Positions 1-7,212 of a stretch of DNA of 25,912 bases are shown here, in pieces. A program made the translations under genes and the position numbers. The notes under the pieces are model-generated. The model saw nothing but the letters and a program-made list of their open reading frames with translations, searched no databases and was not told where the DNA came from. This DNA is from a virus. The DNA is taken from IMG/VR virus record IMGVR_UViG_3300010149_004650, positions 1 through 25,912 of that record. One strand, written 5' to 3'. Every line of letters begins with the position of its first letter. Position 1 is the first letter of the stretch.

Positions 1-1
1 A

Positions 2-211
2 GGTAATATTAGATTCTATGCTAAAACAGGAAAGCACGGAAAGTTCTTTAACCCTGTAGGGCTTTACTCAGAGGGCAATATGTCTAGAAGAATGAAAGGA
101 ATTTCAGAATGGATCTTTAGACCCGTCAGCGAAAAGGCCTTTCATCACTATATTAATTTTTTGAAAACAAACAATACAGCTTGGCTTAGTAATGCAGAAA
201 GGGAAGTATAA
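2..211 (+). CDS. C-terminal fragment of a phage protein of unknown function
   Basis: An open frame enters from the left edge and runs for 69 codons to a TAA at 209-211. It is partial, because its start lies outside the window. The visible part is basic and aromatic, with motifs such as GKHGKFFNP, RRMKGISEWIFRPV and HHYINFLKTNN, and ends in SNAEREV. I do not recognise a family. The stop overlaps the ATG of the next gene (TAATG), so the frame is translationally coupled to it, which supports it being real coding sequence. It looks like the trailing end of a soluble protein with no membrane segment in the visible part. Confidence 0.6.
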   Translation, partial: GNIRFYAKTGKHGKFFNPVGLYSEGNMSRRMKGISEWIFRPVSEKAFHHYINFLKTNNTAWLSNAEREV

Positions 212-522
212 TGGGTAAACTATCTAAAGCAAAAAACCTTACTAATGTAGAAAAATTTTCTATCGACGGAATGGAACAGAACGGAATGAGTGTCGCTGAC
301 ATTGCCAAGGCGATTGATAGAAGCATCGAAAAGGTATCGGAGTATATCGACACCAGAGATGTTAGTATCAAGGCAAGGGATCTAATCAACAACAGGACTC
401 TTAGCGGAAAAGAAGGTGTGGCTATTATGACAGAAGCAGCATCTCAAAAATCTGATGAGTCTAACAAGGAAGTAGCGACACCTGAAACAACAGGAAAGTC
501 AGACTATATCCATTACGGCTAA
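211..522 (+). CDS. small HTH-like phage protein
   Basis: This encodes 103 residues. Residues about 20-50 (GMEQNGMSVADIAKAIDRS, then EKVSEYI) read like a helix-turn-helix of the kind used to sense or bind DNA, in which 'MSVADIAKAIDRS' resembles the first helix and turn. The C-terminal half is polar, low in hydrophobics and probably disordered. The start overlaps the preceding stop, and the next gene begins 10 bases downstream, so it sits inside the same operon. It could be a small transcription regulator or a recombination accessory factor, since recA lies two genes downstream. The function is not established by the sequence. Confidence 0.55.
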   Translation: MGKLSKAKNLTNVEKFSIDGMEQNGMSVADIAKAIDRSIEKVSEYIDTRDVSIKARDLINNRTLSGKEGVAIMTEAASQKSDESNKEVATPETTGKSDYIHYG

Positions 523-532
523 AGGACAAGCC

Positions 533-967
533 ATGGCAAATAGTAGGACGGAGAAGAGCCCATATCCTTCCAGATATTCTCCGGGAGGATGGGTCTCTGG
601 CTCTCAGTATATAACAGAGCTGATCTGCGAAAAAAAGGCTCGCAGAGAAAATAAGGATCTTCCTAGAAAGTTCTGGGAGGACAAGGACTGGGAAAAATAT
701 TTTAAATACCAGATAACTCTTGCAAGCCAACTTATTAAAAAGTTTGGTGAAGAAGCAGTCATAGCAGCACTAAAGGACAACAGGTGCTGGTCTACGTACT
801 CTTTAAGGTCTCCCTTTCTAGTTCCTGTAATTGAGGAAAAGAAAAAGGAAATATCTGACAACCGGCCAGAAGCCGAGTATAATATTAAAGACGAAGAAGA
901 AGTTACTCATAGAAGTAGCAATAACAAGAAGTCAATAATTTCTAAGTTAAGGGATTTAGATGAATAA
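533..967 (+). CDS. conserved phage protein upstream of recA, function unknown
   Basis: This encodes 144 residues. The N-terminus has the pattern YPSRYSPGGWVSGSQYITELICEKKA followed by LPRKFW and a Trp-rich helix (WEDKDWEKYFKYQ), which I recall from uncharacterised proteins in other large phages. The centre is predicted helical (QLIKKFGEEAVIAALKD). The tail is acidic then basic (DEEEVTHRSSNNKKS) and probably flexible. Its last codons overlap the recA start by 8 bases (recA ATG at 960), implying coupled expression. A role near recombination or replication is suggested only by position. Confidence 0.6.
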   Translation: MANSRTEKSPYPSRYSPGGWVSGSQYITELICEKKARRENKDLPRKFWEDKDWEKYFKYQITLASQLIKKFGEEAVIAALKDNRCWSTYSLRSPFLVPVIEEKKKEISDNRPEAEYNIKDEEEVTHRSSNNKKSIISKLRDLDE

Positions 968-1937
968 AGACATTATCAAAGAATATGGTAATGTCCTTCA
1001 CGATCCCGCCTCAATAACAGAAAGACCTTTAGAAGTCTTGTCTGTAGGCCCAAAGCTAGACATAGCTCTCGGAGGAGGCGTGCCTGAAGGTTCATTATTT
1101 ATTATGACTGGCCCAGAGAAGGTCGGCAAGACAGTAACAGCTCTGACTTTCTGTGCCAATGCGCAGAAGCATTATGAGAGGAAGATTTACTACGCGAACA
1201 TAGAGGGAAGACTTAAGAAAAGAGACTTAGAAGGAATAACAGACCTTACATTAGACTCAGAAAAGATGCAAATTATTGGCTCAACAGAAGGAAACATTCT
1301 GTCTGCCGAAAAGTATCTGAGCATTATTGACAACATTGTTCATACTCAGCCGGGATCTCTAGCTATTGTGGACTCATTTTCTGCGTTGTCAAGCGAATCT
1401 GAACTTACAGGAAACCTAGAAGATGTTCAAGTTATGAGCGTGCAAAAAGTTCTGGCTAAGTTCTGTAGAAGGATTTCTAACGTACTGCCCATCAATAGAG
1501 TCACTGTTGTTGGAATTACCCACCTGATGGCTAATATGAATAGGTTTGGGAGGGGGAAGACTAAAGTCGAAAAGTCAGGAAGCGCATTAAAATATCAGGT
1601 TGATGTAAAGCTTCATGCGAGCCACTCAACGGCTTTGATGCAAGGAGATACTCAGATAGGCCAGACTGTGCACTGGCAGATTACGACCTCAGCTATCGGG
1701 CCTCCGGGGCAGAAGGTAGAGAGCCATATCAGATATGGTAAAGGCATTTGGAAAGAAATGGAACTGACAGACTTGCTTATCGACTTCGGGCTCATCAGCA
1801 AAGCTGGAGCTTGGCTAAAGCTCCCTAATGGAGAAAAGATTCAAGGTAAAGTCAACTTGGCCAAATACTTAGAAGAGAACCCTGAGCAGTATGAGACATT
1901 TAGAAAAGAAGTGTTTGAAATGGTTGGTATGGAATGA
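960..1937 (+). CDS. recA: RecA-family recombinase
   Basis: This 325-residue protein is an ATP-dependent strand-exchange protein that forms filaments on single-stranded DNA for recombination and repair of the phage genome. Walker A is GPEKVGKT (residues 51-58), the catalytic-Glu region is ANIEGR (Glu82), and Walker B is LAIVDS (134-139). A SGSALKYQVDVKL segment and a C-terminal YGKGIWKEMELTDLL element match the bacterial RecA core, followed by a short C-terminal domain. Bacterial RecA is about 350 residues, so this is close to full length. Its stop overlaps the next ATG (ATGA). RecA genes are frequent targets of Vsr-fold homing endonucleases in phages, and one such gene lies about 430 bases downstream here. 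Confidence 0.92.
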   Translation: MNKDIIKEYGNVLHDPASITERPLEVLSVGPKLDIALGGGVPEGSLFIMTGPEKVGKTVTALTFCANAQKHYERKIYYANIEGRLKKRDLEGITDLTLDSEKMQIIGSTEGNILSAEKYLSIIDNIVHTQPGSLAIVDSFSALSSESELTGNLEDVQVMSVQKVLAKFCRRISNVLPINRVTVVGITHLMANMNRFGRGKTKVEKSGSALKYQVDVKLHASHSTALMQGDTQIGQTVHWQITTSAIGPPGQKVESHIRYGKGIWKEMELTDLLIDFGLISKAGAWLKLPNGEKIQGKVNLAKYLEENPEQYETFRKEVFEMVGME

Positions 1938-2332
1938 TGGATACAAAGTGCTCCCAAGCCTACGAATGCAAGATATTCATAGGTTCAAAAAACGAATACT
2001 TAAAACAATATTTCGATAGAAGCATATTGCTAGAATATATACAAGGCTTTCAGGACAACTACCATAAACTTATACCAGTGCGAGTAACAGGGACGGAATT
2101 TGTATGTGGGAGCAAGTATCAGGAGTCAGGTTGGGAAATAGCTGTTATAAACTACCCTAAGCTAGACCTTTGCATAGAAGAAATCGAATATTTCTGCGAA
2201 CAACTAACGGAGTATCTTACAGACCGTCTAAGGCAAAAGAGAGTCACCCTCATGACTCCAAGCATTAGCACTATGTATTACACTCCGTTATGCTTTCCAC
2301 AGTCGGCAAGTAGTAAGGCTGCCTCGCCTTAA
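1934..2332 (+). CDS. phage protein of unknown function with an acquired C-terminal tail
   Basis: This encodes 132 residues with a compact alpha/beta look: KIFIG near the N-terminus, SGWEIAVINYPKLDL in the middle and RQKRVTLMTPSISTMYY near the end. Proteins of this pattern usually end soon after such an MTPS..TMY segment. Here about 13 more residues follow (CFPQSASSKAASP, residues 120-132). That extension aligns in the same frame with the C-terminus of the TnpB-like protein encoded at 8247-9596 (RFLESAVEEGIASPA). I infer that the original stop was lost when a mobile segment carrying a tnpB 3' end and its RNA unit landed here. The gene overlaps recA by 4 bases at its start. Its molecular function is unknown. 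Confidence 0.6.
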   Translation: MMDTKCSQAYECKIFIGSKNEYLKQYFDRSILLEYIQGFQDNYHKLIPVRVTGTEFVCGSKYQESGWEIAVINYPKLDLCIEEIEYFCEQLTEYLTDRLRQKRVTLMTPSISTMYYTPLCFPQSASSKAASP

Positions 2333-2366
2333 CTAAGGCTGTGCGACAACTTAATGAGGTACTTAG
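2293..2366 (+). ncRNA. solo omega-RNA-like structured unit (copy A)
   Basis: This unit starts at CTTTCCACAGTCGGC (2293-2307) and ends just before the ATG at 2367. GTCG (2302-2305) can pair with CGAC (2344-2347). Inside is a hairpin TAGT+AAGGC (2311-2319) with GCCTT (2326-2330), a bulged A2331, then ACTA (2332-2335). The tail reads CTTAA..TGAGG.TAC (2350-2362). Against the unit overlapping the tnpB-like stop, the head matches 13 of 15 bases and AAGGCTGTGCGACAAC (2335-2350) matches 13 of 16. Against the second tandem unit the head matches 12 of 15. It resembles a TnpB right-end RNA without its own tnpB. Transcription as a discrete RNA is inference. Confidence 0.45.
2355..2366 (+). promoter_or_regulatory. 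Shine-Dalgarno for the Vsr-like gene embedded in RNA copy A
   Basis: GAGG at 2356-2359 lies 7 bases before the ATG at 2367, good ribosome-binding spacing. It is also the TGAGG motif conserved at the 3' end of the RNA-like units, including at 9672-9676. Folding or protein binding of the unit could therefore control translation of the nuclease. That is inferred from position alone. Confidence 0.45.
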
Positions 2367-2783
2367 ATGAAGATACGTGATCTGAATAATGATATTCACA
2401 AATGGAATCTGCAGGGGTATGTTGTTCGTGCAAATGAACAGCGTCCCCGATCTAAGTTACATCTTGCCGCAAGAAACATATTGATAGAAATGTTTCCCAC
2501 TGTTCAGATATTAGAAGAGGTTCTAATTCCAATAACTCGCAACGAAAGAGGTTATCTGGATTTTTACATCAATACGCTTAAGCTTGCTGTAGAGGTTCAT
2601 GGGCAGCAGCACTATAAATTCAATTCACTATTCCATACATCTGCCCAAGATTTTGCAAATCAACGAAAAAAAGACCGGCGAAAGCAGGAGTGGTGTGAGT
2701 ATAATAATATAACGTATCTTGAGTTACCTTATAATGAAGGCATTGAGGAATGGAAAACGCGAATAGTCCAAAGGAACGACTAG
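2367..2783 (+). CDS. Vsr-fold (EDxHD-type) endonuclease, possible free-standing homing nuclease
   Basis: This encodes 138 residues with a PD-(D/E)XK/Vsr-like core. RSKLHLAARNIL is the leading helix, GYLDFYI supplies an Asp at 65, AVEVHGQQHY supplies Glu76, His78 and His82, and KKDRRKQEWCE supplies Asp103 before a final strand (YLELPY). This is the arrangement of Vsr mismatch endonuclease and of EDxHD homing endonucleases such as the I-Bth0305I family. No DNA-binding NUMOD or HTH module is attached, so it is a bare catalytic domain. It sits directly behind RNA copy A, whose TGAGG serves as its ribosome-binding site, and it overlaps the next gene by 34 bases. The long overlap fits insertion into a previously tighter operon. 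Confidence 0.75.
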   Translation: MKIRDLNNDIHKWNLQGYVVRANEQRPRSKLHLAARNILIEMFPTVQILEEVLIPITRNERGYLDFYINTLKLAVEVHGQQHYKFNSLFHTSAQDFANQRKKDRRKQEWCEYNNITYLELPYNEGIEEWKTRIVQRND

Positions 2784-3238
2784 AGCAAGTAGATAAAGTC
2801 TTAGACGAATATGAGTCAGGGCTTGGACTTGTGGGCTACGCCGGAGACTTTCACGACCAGACTGTGAAGTCATACATGAAAATGGAGAGAGTGCAAATGG
2901 AAAAGCTTACGGTAGAGGAATGCGCTGAAGCAGCACTTCTACTGGGTGGGTTTTCATTCTATCTTCAAAGGTCTTACAATAGAGAAATTGCTAGAGTTAA
3001 TTGGGCCTCCTCCAACTTAAAAAAAATGATAGCCGGAAGAGAGCGCCAGTACAATGGATCATGGGACAGTCAATACTACCAAGCGGTAAAAGACGACAGC
3101 TATGCGATTAAGCTAGAAAGCATAAAGACATACGCTCAACAAAGGGCTGATAGGCTTACCTACCTAGCAAGCTCCATCAAAAATCTAAGTGACCTATATA
3201 TAAACTTACAGAGAGCAAAGATAAATAAACATGGTTGA
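2750..3238 (+). CDS. helical phage protein of unknown function
   Basis: This encodes 162 residues, mostly charged and helix-forming, with likely coiled-coil stretches at the N-terminus (ERLEQVDKVLDEYESGL) and C-terminus (KTYAQQRADRLTYLASSIKNL). No catalytic motif is visible. The ATG follows GAGGA inside the end of the Vsr-like gene, and the stop overlaps the next start by 8 bases. It lies between recA and the dnaB-type helicase, where small phage helicase-loading or DNA-binding accessory proteins are often found. That role is only a positional suggestion. Confidence 0.6.
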   Translation: MENANSPKERLEQVDKVLDEYESGLGLVGYAGDFHDQTVKSYMKMERVQMEKLTVEECAEAALLLGGFSFYLQRSYNREIARVNWASSNLKKMIAGRERQYNGSWDSQYYQAVKDDSYAIKLESIKTYAQQRADRLTYLASSIKNLSDLYINLQRAKINKHG

Positions 3239-3614
3239 TAAAAAAGAATTACTCAAACTTCTTTCTGAGCTTTCTCCTGAGGAACTTGAGTCCATAATGC
3301 CTAAGAAAAAACGTAGGCGGGGCAAGGGTAAGAGAAAAAAGAACCGATCTGCGAATAAGCCCAGTGCTTCTGAAGAGAATAAATTTGACGACATGCTGTC
3401 TAGCATACGATTTACAGATGAGGAGAAAAGAGAGCTTGAAGAAGCTACTAAGGTAGATGATGAGGCTGATCAAACGAAATCAGTCTCTGCTCGTCCTGCT
3501 GCCTCTACGGTAGAAGTTACTTGCTGCGCCTGTAATAAAAAGTTTATCGTATCGCCATCTGTGGTATTTTCTGTAGACAGATGGAAATGTAACGCTTGTA
3601 TAACAGGGAGATAA
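3231..3614 (+). CDS. small protein with a basic segment and a C-terminal zinc-ribbon-like module
   Basis: This encodes 127 residues. An N-terminal helix (KELLKLLSELSPEELESIMP) is followed by a very basic run (KKKRRRGKGKRKKNR, about residues 25-39), then an acidic linker. The C-terminal module has CCACNKKF and WKCNACITGR, which gives two CxxC knuckles about 25 residues apart, consistent with one zinc site. The layout suggests a nucleic-acid-binding adaptor. It ends one base before the helicase ATG, so it is likely co-translated with it. The specific function is unknown. Confidence 0.6.
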   Translation: MVDKKELLKLLSELSPEELESIMPKKKRRRGKGKRKKNRSANKPSASEENKFDDMLSSIRFTDEEKRELEEATKVDDEADQTKSVSARPAASTVEVTCCACNKKFIVSPSVVFSVDRWKCNACITGR

Positions 3615-3615
3615 T

Positions 3616-5061
3616 ATGCTTAACGATCTACCAGCAGAAAGAGCTGTCCTAGCAGGAATATACCGATATGGGGCAGAGACATATTATGATGTCGCAGACA
3701 TAATAGATGAGTCCTCTTTTACAGACGATTCAAATGCTGTAATATTTTCCTGTATGAAGCGTGTCCTAGAAACAGATGACACTGTCTCCCTAGATATCCC
3801 TACGATGCTTTCCGCAGCAAAGGAAATGGGTTTAGAGACTTTCTTCAACACTCAGGAAGTGCAGCACTTATCTTCTATTACTAAGTATCCAGTCTTAGCA
3901 ACTAACGTCAGGAAGTTTGCTGCTAAGGTCAAGAAGCTTGAGATAGCAAGGATGATGTATGACCAGCTTGAGCTAACAAAAGAGAAGTATCTCGAAATAA
4001 AAGGAGACGAGCCCATAGCAAAAATACTTGGGCTAGCTGAAGACTCAATTATGGAAGTCACAGGTATGGTCTCAGGAACAGATGAAGCTCCAACGCAGAT
4101 GTTTGACAACATTGTTGAATATTTAGAAGAGCTCTCTGAGGAGCCTGTTGATCAGATAGGGATCTCTACTGGATTCCCAAGGTATGACTTTGCTATCGGA
4201 GGAGGTCTTAGACGCGGCACGGTCAATGTGATTGGAGCTCGACCTAAAACCGGTAAGACATTGCTAGCAGACAACATGGGGGTACATATAGCTAAGCAAG
4301 GTGTTCCTGTGCTGAATCTTGATACTGAAATGAGGAAAGAAGACCATCAGCACAGACTGATGGCTATGCTAACAGACGTTCCTATCAGCGAGATAGAAAC
4401 AGGTGCTTTTTCTCGAAGTCCTATAGCTAAGAGGAAGGTAGAACAAGCTGCGAAAGAAATAACAGATATACCGTATTACTACAAATCTATTGGAGGCTGC
4501 TCATTTGAAGAGCAACTATCAATCGTAAGAAGATGGCTGAACAGAGTTGTAGGTCTTAACGACAAGGGAAAGGCCAACGACTGTGTGATTATATATGATT
4601 ATCTGAAGCTTATGGACTCCGCTGAGATTAAAGGAGATATGAAAGAATTTCAGGTTCTTGGCTTTATGATGACAGCTCTCCATAATCTATCATTAAAATA
4701 TGAGATACCTATACTTTCCTTTGTACAATTAAACAGAGACGGCATAAACAAGGAGTCAACAGATACTGCCTCTGGCTCAGATAGAATCATATGGCTGTGT
4801 TCTAACTTTACGATATATAAGAGTAAGTCAGATGAAGAAGTAGCTAAGGACGGTCTTGAGAACGGAAATAGGAAGCTTGTCCCCGTAATCGCTAGACATG
4901 GACAAGGACTTGAAGACAGAGATTATATTAACATAATGCTTAAAGGAAACTGCGGTAAGATAACAGAAGGCAAAACTGCTTTTGAACTTGATAGTGCCGT
5001 AAGTGCTGTAGAAGAAGGTGATTTCTTTGATGAACCAGAAGACGACATCCCGTTCAAGTAG
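3616..5061 (+). CDS. dnaB: replicative DNA helicase, DnaB family
   Basis: This 481-residue hexameric 5'-3' helicase unwinds DNA at the phage fork. The N-terminal domain (LPAERAVLAGIYRYG.., residues about 5-110) has the DnaB-N helical pattern used to bind primase. A linker leads to the RecA-like motor: IGARPKTGKT Walker A (207-215), LDTEM with Glu238, Walker B VIIYDY (324-329), and FVQLNRD as the sensor-type motif. The length matches bacterial DnaB (about 470). Its 3' end overlaps the primase gene by 44 bases, a common helicase-primase arrangement that suggests coupled synthesis. Confidence 0.93.
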   Translation: MLNDLPAERAVLAGIYRYGAETYYDVADIIDESSFTDDSNAVIFSCMKRVLETDDTVSLDIPTMLSAAKEMGLETFFNTQEVQHLSSITKYPVLATNVRKFAAKVKKLEIARMMYDQLELTKEKYLEIKGDEPIAKILGLAEDSIMEVTGMVSGTDEAPTQMFDNIVEYLEELSEEPVDQIGISTGFPRYDFAIGGGLRRGTVNVIGARPKTGKTLLADNMGVHIAKQGVPVLNLDTEMRKEDHQHRLMAMLTDVPISEIETGAFSRSPIAKRKVEQAAKEITDIPYYYKSIGGCSFEEQLSIVRRWLNRVVGLNDKGKANDCVIIYDYLKLMDSAEIKGDMKEFQVLGFMMTALHNLSLKYEIPILSFVQLNRDGINKESTDTASGSDRIIWLCSNFTIYKSKSDEEVAKDGLENGNRKLVPVIARHGQGLEDRDYINIMLKGNCGKITEGKTAFELDSAVSAVEEGDFFDEPEDDIPFK

Positions 5062-6187
5062 TGGATATGATTATTCTAAGATTAATGCTCTTTGCAAATA
5101 TGCAATGCAATATCTAGATGAGATATACTCGTACTTTGGAATATCCGCTGCTTACAAAAATGAGGTGCTGGTTAAGTCTGTTTGCCCTATTCATGGTGGA
5201 GACAATGATACCGCCCTTAACATGTACTACAATGGGGATTATAAAATACACTACAAGTGCAGAACCCACCAGTGCGAAGAGATTTTTGGGAACGGATTCA
5301 TAGGCTTTATAAAGGGCTGTATATCTAGAACTAAATATGGCTGGGAAAAAGAAGGCGACAAGGAGGCGACATTTAAAGAAGCTGTAAATTTTTTAACAGG
5401 CTTCCTAAATCAAGACCTAAGCAAGTTTGAATCCTCTAGTAAGAGTGTAGAGAAGATGAAGTTTGGAGCTATGGTCAATGCCATCTCTTCAGATGCCCCA
5501 AAAAAGAGTGGGATTACTAGAGAGCTGTACCGATCTAGGGTTCAAGTGCCTTGTGAGTATTATGTCAAGAGAGGGTTCTCGTCACAAGTGCTCGACGAGT
5601 ATGATGTTGGCTATTGTGATAATCCAAATAAACCTATGTTCGGAAGAGCAGTGGTTCCTATATATGACAACAACCATGAGTTTATCGTAGGATGCACAGG
5701 TAGGAGCGTGTTTGAGAAGTGTCCAAAGTGTTCAGGCTATCATGATCCTACTAAAAAATGTCATCATTCTCCGAAATGGCTTCACAGCAAAGGATTTCAG
5801 AAGCAAAAATGGCTGTATAATTATTGGACAGCTAAGGAGCATATATCCAAAACGGGCGTTGCGATTCTAGTTGAATCTCCCGGAAATGTTTGGAGACTTG
5901 CTGAAGCTGGCATAAGGAATGTAGTTGCGATTTTTGGAACAGCATTTAACAACGACCAAAAGAACTTACTAGATGAATCTGGAGCGCTGTCTCTGATATG
6001 CCTTATGGATAACGATGAGGCTGGCAAGAAGGCAGCAAAGAAGATTGAAGAGCAATGCTCTAGGCTCTATAGAATATATTTCCCTAGCTTTGATGCTTCG
6101 GATATTGCAGAACTTAATGTTGACAAGGTTACGTCTGACATTAAACCTTTTATTGAAAACGCCATGAATATTTATAAGGAGATCTAA
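5018..6187 (+). CDS. dnaG: DnaG-type primase (short, TOPRIM)
   Basis: This encodes 389 residues from a GTG at 5018. An ATG at 5030 is an alternative start, and neither has a strong ribosome-binding site. The N-terminal zinc-binding domain has Cys56, His59, Cys81 and Cys86 (CPIH and CRTHQC). The TOPRIM core has ILVESPGN (Glu286) and LMDNDEAG (Asp331, Asp333) for metal-dependent RNA primer synthesis. A second Cys cluster (CPKCSGYHDPTKKCHH, residues 235-250) lies just before the TOPRIM domain. The protein is much shorter than E. coli DnaG (581 residues) and lacks a C-terminal helicase-binding domain. It overlaps the helicase gene. Confidence 0.88.
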   Translation: MISLMNQKTTSRSSSGYDYSKINALCKYAMQYLDEIYSYFGISAAYKNEVLVKSVCPIHGGDNDTALNMYYNGDYKIHYKCRTHQCEEIFGNGFIGFIKGCISRTKYGWEKEGDKEATFKEAVNFLTGFLNQDLSKFESSSKSVEKMKFGAMVNAISSDAPKKSGITRELYRSRVQVPCEYYVKRGFSSQVLDEYDVGYCDNPNKPMFGRAVVPIYDNNHEFIVGCTGRSVFEKCPKCSGYHDPTKKCHHSPKWLHSKGFQKQKWLYNYWTAKEHISKTGVAILVESPGNVWRLAEAGIRNVVAIFGTAFNNDQKNLLDESGALSLICLMDNDEAGKKAAKKIEEQCSRLYRIYFPSFDASDIAELNVDKVTSDIKPFIENAMNIYKEI

Positions 6188-6436
6188 ATGACTTACAGAG
6201 AAAGTGCTATTGAGTTTCTATGGAGAAGCGCACTAACTGACCAATCAAAAGCACTCGCATCGCTACAGCTTCTGCTGGATCACGGTACAGGTATCGGAGA
6301 CCATTCAACAGAAGACCTGCACTCAAATCTTGAGGATGCGTTATCTACGCTTGCTGACGCTGAGGATAGACTTGAGACTTTAAATAAATACTTCCGTCCG
6401 CCAGAGGGCGAAGAGCAACAGTCAGAGGAGGTATAA
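6188..6436 (+). CDS. small acidic helical protein, unknown
   Basis: This encodes 82 residues, acidic and helical (YRESAIEFLWRSAL, then a heptad-like ALSTLADAEDRLETL), with an acidic end (PPEGEEQQSEEV). It starts one base after the primase stop, behind a GGAGATCT sequence, and ends two bases before the nucleotide kinase start. There is no recognisable motif. Tight spacing on both sides and a plausible ribosome-binding site support translation, while the function stays unknown. Confidence 0.55.
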   Translation: MTYRESAIEFLWRSALTDQSKALASLQLLLDHGTGIGDHSTEDLHSNLEDALSTLADAEDRLETLNKYFRPPEGEEQQSEEV

Positions 6437-6438
6437 CT

Positions 6439-7212
6439 ATGACTCAAATTCTAGGCTTTGCCGGCAAAAAACAAAGCGGCAAAAATACTTTATGTAACTA
6501 TATAGTAGCTATGAAGCTGGCTGAGCTTGGAATATGCTCTGAGTCTAGACTGTCAACTTCCGGAGACATAGAGATTACAGATGTATTCGGGGAGAAAAAG
6601 AAAGGTGTAGAGTGGATTCCGTTTTCTCAGGAAAACATGAATGTAGAACTACTAAGGACAGAGCATCTGGATAAGTATGTGAAAATTTATGGCCTTGCAG
6701 ATACACTCAAGGATATGTGTGTTAATATTTTAGGGCTCTCTCACGATCAAGCATACGGTACAGATGAGGATAAAAACTCAAACTCTACCATCAAATGGGA
6801 GGATATTCCTACTTGGGAAAACAGCAGCCTAAATAAAAACAGGGGCTTTATGACCGCTAGGGAAGTGCTCCAGTATGTGGGTACGGATATATTTAGAAAG
6901 CTAGATCCAGACGTGTGGATAAAAAGTCTATTGAGAAGAATAGAAAAAGACTCTCCTGAGCTTGCTCTTATATGCGATGTTAGATTTGAGAATGAAGTCT
7001 TGCACCTTAAAGATGCTGGGGCTACTGTAATTGGTCTCACAAAAGATAAGTTCAAGGGTCAGGATGTACACTCTAGTGAAGCGTTAGTGCAGGATGCTCT
7101 TGATAATTGCTCCTTCCTTATTCAGAACGAAGATATGACAATACAGCAGCAGTGCCTCAAGCTTTATGAGATACTATCTGACAGAACCAATCTCCTTCCG
7201 AAGGTCTTATAA
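6439..7212 (+). CDS. deoxynucleoside monophosphate kinase (T4 gp1-like)
   Basis: This 257-residue protein phosphorylates dNMPs for the phage nucleotide pool. The P-loop is GFAGKKQSGKNTL (residues about 6-18). The segment FMTAREVLQYVGTDIFRKLDPDVWI is typical of the dNMP kinase family (T4 gene 1 relatives), and ALICDVRFENEV contains the conserved D-R-F element that follows. An insertion of about 40 residues near the N-terminus (IEITDVFGEKKKGVEWIPF) is also usual in phage members. The gene sits between primase and a recombination nuclease, in the replication block, with a GGAGG ribosome-binding site at 6427-6431. Confidence 0.85.
   Translation: MTQILGFAGKKQSGKNTLCNYIVAMKLAELGICSESRLSTSGDIEITDVFGEKKKGVEWIPFSQENMNVELLRTEHLDKYVKIYGLADTLKDMCVNILGLSHDQAYGTDEDKNSNSTIKWEDIPTWENSSLNKNRGFMTAREVLQYVGTDIFRKLDPDVWIKSLLRRIEKDSPELALICDVRFENEVLHLKDAGATVIGLTKDKFKGQDVHSSEALVQDALDNCSFLIQNEDMTIQQQCLKLYEILSDRTNLLPKVL

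Noticed and set aside
955-963. TTAGATGAA at 955-963 repeated at 2363-2371, as a possible guide-target match for copy A
   Set aside because: The match is 9 bases and then diverges. Both are ordinary stop/start contexts, so this is within chance for a window this size.
2260-2295. AAGCAT/ATGCTT hairpin upstream of RNA copy A, parallel to AAGGCT/AGCCTT (9595-9629) upstream of copy B2
   Set aside because: It looked like a conserved first stem, but in the B locus the left arm belongs to unit B1, and B1 itself has no equivalent stem with the same spacing. I did not count it as part of the unit.
2293-2366. Group I intron or tRNA-like RNA
   Set aside because: No P/Q/R/S core elements, no interrupted coding frame across the region, and no cloverleaf or T-loop sequence. 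The similarity to the region overlapping a tnpB-like stop explains it better.
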